The notes beneath the pieces are model-generated. The model was given only the letters and a program-made list of their open reading frames with translations. It did not search any database and was not told where the DNA came from. Shown here piece after piece: positions 44,049 to 48,993 of a stretch of DNA of 48,993 bases. Position 1 is the first letter of the stretch. Every line of letters begins with the position of its first letter. Source of the stretch: Ochromonas danica (taxonomy: Eukaryota > Sar > Chrysophyceae > Chromulinales > Chromulinaceae); assembly GCA_015146655.1 (NCBI GenBank), contig VKHL01000194.1, positions 1 through 48,993 on the forward strand, read 5' to 3'. Made by a program: the position numbers and the translations under genes.

Positions 44049-44238
44049 TCAAAGAACGCACAGCGCTGTGCGACGAACGTCAGAGGTCGGCGCCACTGAG
44101 ACCCGCTTTGCTGCTGCCAGCGAGCGACTGTCCTTGAGCTGCGCGCCGCAGGAGTTGCATATGCGGAACAGCTGCATCTCATCCAGCCGCGGGATGCGCA
44201 TGCACTCACGTGAGCAGGACTCACAGACCAACGCCCCG
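44049..44238 (-). pseudogene. C-terminal half of a FYVE-type zinc finger (exon fragment)
   Basis: After a splice-acceptor-like CGCTGCAG, the minus strand encodes CGALVCESCSRECMRIPRLD, then LFRICNSCGAQLK. The spacing of CG...C..CS...(basic)...R.C..C fits the second half of a FYVE domain, which binds phosphatidylinositol 3-phosphate on endosomes. The first half (WxxD, R+HHCR) is not present upstream within the insertion. The frame stops at 44049. GC-rich codon use matches the neighbouring ORF. Confidence 0.6.
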
Positions 44239-44343
44239 CTGCAGCGAAACGCGTCGATTAGACAGCGAAACACGGAACGAGACACATCTTTCAGAGACAA
44301 TAGTCAACGACTGTTATTTAGCAGTAATTATTGTTGAGAAGTG

Positions 44344-44463
44344 ATGAGCGTTGTCTGGTGTCTACCTGAACATATTCTGCATACTATATATTCAGATTGG
44401 TTGGGATGGAAGGATTTGAGCGAAGAAGTCTGTGTGAAGAAGAGTGCTCGCAAGGACTGGTAG
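44344..44463 (+). pseudogene. FL11: stub encoding only the F-box-like part, 39 aa
   Basis: It has the normal FL start context (TTGTTGAGAAGTGATGAG). MSVVWCLPEHILHTIYSDWL is followed by KKSARKDW and TAG. It lacks the LDIA residues of sisters and has no LRR body after it. It is probably a truncated copy but could be translated as a very small protein. Confidence 0.65.
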
Positions 44464-44933
44464 TCTATGAAGAAAAAGAGAAGTCTATGAGATTAATTAA
44501 TGCTTGAGTACCTATTAAAGCTTGAAATCTTGATAATAATTACATTTAACTTTGTAGACGTTAACTTAAGAAGTGAAGTATCAGGTATCGTATCGAATCT
44601 CGGCATTTTCGACTCGAGCCTCGATCAACCCCCAAAAAACCGACGGCCCCTGCCAATTTTTCGGTTTTCTTTCATCGACCTCCTCAATTTTCAATTCCTC
44701 TTGTCCACTAGTAAACCAAATGAACCATCTTACTCCCATCTGATGGTTCTCTTCAACTAACCTTGAACTGTTAATTGTGATAACAGAGAATAGCACGTCA
44801 TTGAACGATAAAATTTGATCTGTTGGTATTCCTCTAGGTAATAGAATTCAGCCTTACCGTCTGGTCAGTGAATTGGTCTTTCAGAGATAATAGTCAAGGA
44901 CTGTTATTTAGTAGTAATTATTGTTGAGAAGTG
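44464..44933 (+). promoter_or_regulatory. FL12 upstream region and leader
   Basis: It holds a putative leader intron at 44711-44786. The leader GAACGATAAAATTTGATCTG is shared with the FL11 and FL13 units, as is the stretch CTGTTATTTAG.AG(T/C)AATTAT before the ATG. Confidence 0.5.
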
Positions 44934-47160
44934 ATGAGTGTTGTCTGGTGTCTACCTGAAGATATTCTTCATAGTATATATTCAGAGTGGTTGAGATGGA
45001 AGGATTTGTCTATGTTAGATATAGCCTATGTGAAGAAGAGTGCTCGAAAGGTCTGGTTAACTTCTATAGAGGACCTTAGAATGACTCAAAGATGCTATTT
45101 GCGTCCTGATATAATGAGGATATTTTATAGGTGGCTGGCAGACCACAAGGTGTTGTGTGTGGATGGGTTTGTTGTGAGGTTGAGTATCATAGAAGATCTT
45201 GTGGCAGTGTTCGACATGGAGTCCTTCTGTCCAGCTCTTCGCTCTATAGAGATAGCGAACTGGAGTAGTGATGTGATCTCTAATATTAGTCAGTTCGAGA
45301 ACAATCTCTCTGCCTTCTTGAGTCATTGTCACAATCTACTAGAAGTGACAATAGACATGCAAGACTTCAGTCCGAGTTCAAAGCAGGTTTGTGATATTGT
45401 TTTGCCAATCTTGGCGGAGAAGTTGAGAGAGAATTCTCTCATCAAGATCTCTCTTTCGGGTGTGTTCGGACGTCGTGAAAGTCGTGTAATGTTAGCAAAC
45501 TTCATCACAAAGCATGCCTCCAGCTTACGAGATCTTAAGCTTTTCTTCACAGATGGAATCGAAATGATCATATCCACCCTCTTAGAGAATCAGATTCATC
45601 TGAGAGTGTTGACTACTTCTCCAGAAGTATCTTTATTGTCTTATTTGTCATCAGCAGGAGACTTGTTGGAAGTGTTGAATGTTTGGTACTGTGATGAGGC
45701 GTCTATCAGCATGGATGATCTAATAGTATCCGTGACAACATCTTGTCCCAAGTTAACTTGCTTAAGAATCTCCAATGACAATAATACTAGCAGTACAGAG
45801 ATAGGGAACCTCCTTCCCCTCTATGAACAGTGTCCACATCTCCAGGATGTGGATATTAGTGGAGCTATTGGCGTAGATAACAAGCGAGGAGCAGTTTCTA
45901 TTTCTTGTAAAGGTTCTAATGAAGCTTGGTCTGCTTTACTATCTCAGGTGTTGAGAAGAAGACAGTACAAGGAAGTGTGGTTACGTCTGGGAGAAGACTA
46001 CCGTCATGATCCAGTGGGGAATCTGAAGTCTATGCTGAAACCTTACGAGATAGGTCTAGATGCTTGTGTACCAGAATCCTCCTTGATATGTATGTTGGAG
46101 GATCTTCCTCATTTGAACAAATTGCGTCTGCATCAAACAAATCTCTACACTGACGCTGCATTGGCTATCATCTTAAAGCATACAAAGAGTTTGACGGACT
46201 TGACTGTGACATCGAATCATACGGACTCGGTTAGTCGCAGCTTTTCTGATCATCAGCTGAGTGAGTTGATCAAGGCATGTGAATTGCTGCAGATAATATT
46301 CATCTCAAATTGTGAAATGGAGAGTCTTATGACTATATCGAAGCACTCTAGTGTAATCATGGTTGACCTCACTATGGCTGAGAGTGTTACTGTAGAGATG
46401 TTGGATGAATTGTTGCTCGATGAGAAGGTGGAATGGCCTCCTACTCTGGAAGCAGGATCTATTCAATTGCGTAGACGCAATTTTGATTATGAGTTCAATA
46501 AAGAATCTCGTCACTGGTTTCTGTCTCTGTAGCCACAACGAGAAGAGCATGCGTAAATTCTGCAAACATGAACTCTCTAACTAGAGAACTGGTGGATTCT
46601 TCTCTGAACAATTTGCCCCAGAAGACAACTGCAGAAGACAGACGTCGTCACTTGGTTGTTTCTTGTTGGATAATAAATGTGGGACATTGCCCAATATAGT
46701 TTTCTTCCTGAACCTCTCATTTTTGCTAAAAATAGTTAATGAATAACTCTTTAGTTAATGAATAACTCTCTGATGTTCTTGTTATACACGAACGAACTAT
46801 TTGTTAATTATGGTAGTAGTAAAAGGAGTGTATATTCGCTATCTACCATTTGCAACCACTTCATGGTTGAGATCAAGAACGCGATTTTCCAAAACACAGC
46901 ACATTCTGCATTTCGGTTCAACCTCCTCCATTTTCAATTCCTCTTGTCCACTAGTAAACCAAATGAACCATCTTACTCCTATCTGATGGTTCTCTTCAAC
47001 TAACCTTGAACTGTTAATTGTGATAAAAGAGAATAATATGTCATCAGGGAAAATCATTGAACGATAAAATTTGATCTGCTGGTAGTAGCCCAGATTCCTC
47101 TAGACAATCCTTACCATCTAGTCAGTGAATTGACACTGTAGTCAACGACTGTTATTTAGT
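44932..47160 (+). repeat. Segmental duplicate, copy 2 (mate 41200-43502)
   Basis: See copy 1. This copy lacks the GC-rich insertion and has a small local duplication (TAGTTAATGAATAACTC twice) at about 46734-46768. Confidence 0.8.
44934..46532 (+). CDS. FL12: F-box-like/leucine-rich repeat protein, 532 aa
   Basis: Intact, single exon, with the start ATG in GAAGTGATGAG. It has LPEDILHSIYSEWLRWKD and then the subfamily shared with FL10 (RLSIIEDLVAVFDMES, GVFGRRESRVMLANFITKHA, LLDEKVEWPPTLEAGS). It ends RHWFLSL. It is the only intact member of this subfamily in the window. The LRR body is about 10 residues shorter than in FL1 because some loops are missing. Its role as a ubiquitin-ligase substrate receptor is inferred from the family. 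Confidence 0.85.
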   Translation: MSVVWCLPEDILHSIYSEWLRWKDLSMLDIAYVKKSARKVWLTSIEDLRMTQRCYLRPDIMRIFYRWLADHKVLCVDGFVVRLSIIEDLVAVFDMESFCPALRSIEIANWSSDVISNISQFENNLSAFLSHCHNLLEVTIDMQDFSPSSKQVCDIVLPILAEKLRENSLIKISLSGVFGRRESRVMLANFITKHASSLRDLKLFFTDGIEMIISTLLENQIHLRVLTTSPEVSLLSYLSSAGDLLEVLNVWYCDEASISMDDLIVSVTTSCPKLTCLRISNDNNTSSTEIGNLLPLYEQCPHLQDVDISGAIGVDNKRGAVSISCKGSNEAWSALLSQVLRRRQYKEVWLRLGEDYRHDPVGNLKSMLKPYEIGLDACVPESSLICMLEDLPHLNKLRLHQTNLYTDAALAIILKHTKSLTDLTVTSNHTDSVSRSFSDHQLSELIKACELLQIIFISNCEMESLMTISKHSSVIMVDLTMAESVTVEMLDELLLDEKVEWPPTLEAGSIQLRRRNFDYEFNKESRHWFLSL

Positions 47161-47181
47161 AGCAATTATCGTTGAGAATTG
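46533..47181 (+). promoter_or_regulatory. FL12 3' flank and FL13 leader
   Basis: AATAAA lies at 46672-46677. The FL leader features recur (CTAGTAAACCAAATGAACC, CCTTGAACTGTTAATTGTGA), but here the acceptor reads GATAAAAGAG in place of GATAACAGAG, which may weaken it. Confidence 0.5.
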
Positions 47182-47316
47182 ATGAGTGCTATCTGGTGTC
47201 TACTTCAAGATATTCTTCATGATGTGTATTCAGAGTGGTTGGGATGGAAGGACTTGTCAAGGTTAGATATAGCCTGTGTGGAGAGGAGTGCTCGAAAGGA
47301 CTGGATGAGCTTATAG
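47182..47316 (+). pseudogene. FL13: stub encoding only the F-box-like part, 44 aa
   Basis: The ATG is in GAATTGATGAG. MSAIWCLLQDILHDVYSEWL, then GWKDLSRLDIACVERSARKD and WMSL with a stop. The conserved LP is changed to LL. No LRR body follows; the DNA after the stop is unrelated and leads into the 3' end of the minus-strand glycosyltransferase. Confidence 0.65.
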
Positions 47317-47430
47317 AGAGGAAGCTGTGCTGGAAAAATAACAAGGAATATCAAGTTCCTGTCCTGGAAGATGACAGGAATATCACCTCAGTAGATCGCT
47401 TTACTGGCCAACAAGGTGAATTAAATTATT

Positions 47431-48993
47431 CTAATAATCTAAGCCTTTTTCTGTTCTAAACAATACATCCAAGGAGCAACAGTTCTCATCTTCGAGAGTA
47501 AACTTGGATACGTCCCTACAAGAAGCATTCCTTTGATCAAAGGAACTATAAAAAGAGGAATAATAATGCTCCTTGTTCGTGTTGTGTTGTTGCCTTGTTT
47601 TTTCTTCTGCTTTTGGATATTTGGACATATAATGGTATTCGACTTCTACTTCTACTTCCTCTTTCTTTATTCTCTTTCTGTGTGGTTGGCCAACCTTCCT
47701 CCCTTGAGCATACAACCCCTGCTTTGCCGTCGCTTCTTTGGCATTGGTCACAGTGCAATGCAGTAGAGTGGGAGATAGTGCTGATCTCATATTATCAATG
47801 AGAGCTTGATAATTGCAGTTCCGGTTATACTCCCGATGCATGCCATTGTAGATATACATACCCTTAAAGCTCAAAGCGTGGTTCCGATACCCCAAGGATA
47901 CTTCCATATCTTGAAGGAACTGCGAGGACCATCCACATTGTCGATCGTAGTCCAGAATGGTTGGATGCAACACCTCTAACGCTTCGCGGTGGTAGGCGAT
48001 AAAGATCGGGTCGATACGAATGTTCGACTCCACCTGATCTGTTGGGAAGGAGTAACAACCGGGAGAGCCAATCGCCGGCTCGTAGTCTTTTAACTGCTCT
48101 TCGAATGAAGTAAGGTTGCCCTTTCCCCAATCTGCATCATCATCAATAAAGACGAAGTAATCATACAGCCAGCCTTGTTGCAGTTCGATCATTCTACCAA
48201 TAGCATATAAAGCCAATCGACCATAGCCGAAGATTGAATTCGGGAAGAAGAGAGCATCTATTATATCACACAACAAGAATATTAGGAAGAAGAAAAAGAG
48301 CAATAGAGAGAAGGATCATCATTCCATTCACCTTCTTCTTGATCTTTAAAAGACAAGAACAAGAAATCTCTCCCCGCTGCCACCACGTCCTCATGAATAC
48401 AACCCTCAAGCGCACTTCTTCTAGGAGCCATGGATAGATACAATAGTCTTTTATCTTCTCTCCTTCTCCGGGATAGTTGTTGGTAGAGGCTCGGTGGAGT
48501 AGGAGGAAGAGCAACAAGCCATTGATCAACAAGATCATTTGTGATTTTCACCTTCCAGTCAATCCAATGGCTGAGATGATGAAGTTTGGTGGTTAAACTG
48601 GACGATAAATGGCAGTGATCACCATTACCATGGAAACTAGAAAGTGACCCAGTAGTAGTTGCTGAAGTAGTGTTGATGGTATGGAGCGGGTTAGCAGCAG
48701 CACTAGTAGTGCTTGTTGCAAGACAAGTGAAATGTCGTGTGAAGAATCTCGAATTGTTCCTCCAAGACTCTAACACGCTCTTCACCAAGATGTCAGGACA
48801 ACAATCAAACAAAAGACATCGAGGATACATGGTACAACGATTCTTTACTGTCACTGTGATTTCCTTCGCTGTGAGGTTTTGAGATAGAAGAGGGTGATGG
48901 AATGGAATCAAGAAAGAGTGGTTTGTTGTTTGAAAATGTGGAAGAGAATTATAGAGGGATGGAAATAAAGTCAAGAAAAGGATAGCAAGAAAA
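47431..48993 (-). CDS. Type II glycosyltransferase, two exons seen, 5' end off the window
   Basis: Exon 1 runs from beyond 48993 to 48332, then a 74-bp phase-1 intron 48331-48258 (GAAG|GTGAAT to ATAATAG|ATGC), then exon 2, 48257-47431. The splice joins FLFLSFKDQEE to DALFFPNSIFG cleanly; without it the frame stops. At the right edge the frame reads FLAILFLTLFPSL, a hydrophobic signal anchor, so the ATG is just outside. Ser/Thr-rich stem residues follow. The catalytic part has GRLALYAIGRM and the DxD site YDYFVFIDDDADWG, typical of GT-A enzymes with a DDD motif, then YHREALEVLHPTI and a Trp/Cys-rich pocket. The tail is long, charged and Lys/Glu-rich. It is probably a Golgi enzyme; family not fixed. 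Confidence 0.7.

Larger units (their letters stand above)
43503..44287. mobile_element. GC-rich insertion of about 0.8 kb in an FL leader
   Basis: Left of about 43502 the sequence follows the FL12 leader (CCTCTAGGTAAT.GAATTCA, CCTTAC). It rejoins at 44288 with TCTTTCAGAGA.AATAGTCAA. FL12 has only about 17 bp between these points. Inside, base and codon use is GC-rich, unlike all DNA around it. It carries a plus-strand ORF (43552-43881) and a minus-strand half FYVE finger. No terminal repeats or transposase were seen, so the mechanism is unknown: captured gene fragments, filler DNA at a break, or transfer. Confidence 0.75.

Noticed and set aside
43913-44224. A 103-codon minus frame in the GC-rich insertion
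   Set aside because: Overlaps the FYVE fragment in another frame; stop-free by GC content.
47533-47801. Hydrophobic plus frames
   Set aside because: Antisense to the charged tail of the minus-strand glycosyltransferase.

Overview
The window reads as nuclear DNA of an AT-rich eukaryote, most likely a single-celled alga or protist. One gene carries 17 small GT-AG introns, the FL genes (defined below) seem to have short leader introns, and there are no operons or Shine-Dalgarno sites. The FYVE-type zinc finger fragment, the type II membrane glycosyltransferases and the F-box-like/LRR expansion all fit a protist. I cannot name the species. No rRNA, tRNA, CRISPR array or virus-derived element was recognised.

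Layout. (1) 1-5290, minus strand: a coiled-coil/ankyrin gene (ANK-A) whose 3' part runs off the left edge inside a nearly perfect 458-bp tandem array. Each array unit carries one ankyrin exon. (2) 5290-15850: an LRR relic, three intact F-box-like/LRR genes (FL1-FL3, plus strand) and a GT8-like glycosyltransferase (minus strand). (3) 15850-24048, plus strand: a complete sister gene, ANK-B. Its 5' end and upstream DNA form an inverted copy of ANK-A, so the two genes lie head to head about 12 kb apart. (4) 24049-47316: FL4-FL13 and a further stub, all on the plus strand. They are intact, frameshifted or reduced to relics. Among them lie a GT92-like glycosyltransferase, a truncated DNA transposase and a GC-rich 0.8-kb insertion holding a foreign-looking ORF and half a FYVE finger. 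(5) 47431-48993, minus strand: a third glycosyltransferase, spliced, whose 5' end lies beyond the right edge.

The main result is a locus built to duplicate. In both ANK genes almost every ankyrin repeat sits on its own exon of 34 or 35 codons flanked by phase-0 introns. Exons can therefore be gained, lost or skipped without a frame change, and both genes show this. ANK-A has amplified a one-exon 458-bp unit, and ANK-B a two-exon unit of about 0.7 kb. In the coiled coil, ANK-A has amplified a 21-residue repeat and ANK-B a 35-residue repeat, both whole numbers of heptads. The FL genes form a tandem family of about 540-residue proteins with a conserved F-box-like N-terminus and mosaic LRR bodies that suggest gene conversion.

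How the genes work together is inference. F-box/LRR proteins usually choose substrates for SCF ubiquitin ligases, and ankyrin arrays bind proteins. A fast-changing set of recognition proteins, as in immune, allorecognition or subtelomeric gene families, is the simplest reading. No function was shown here.
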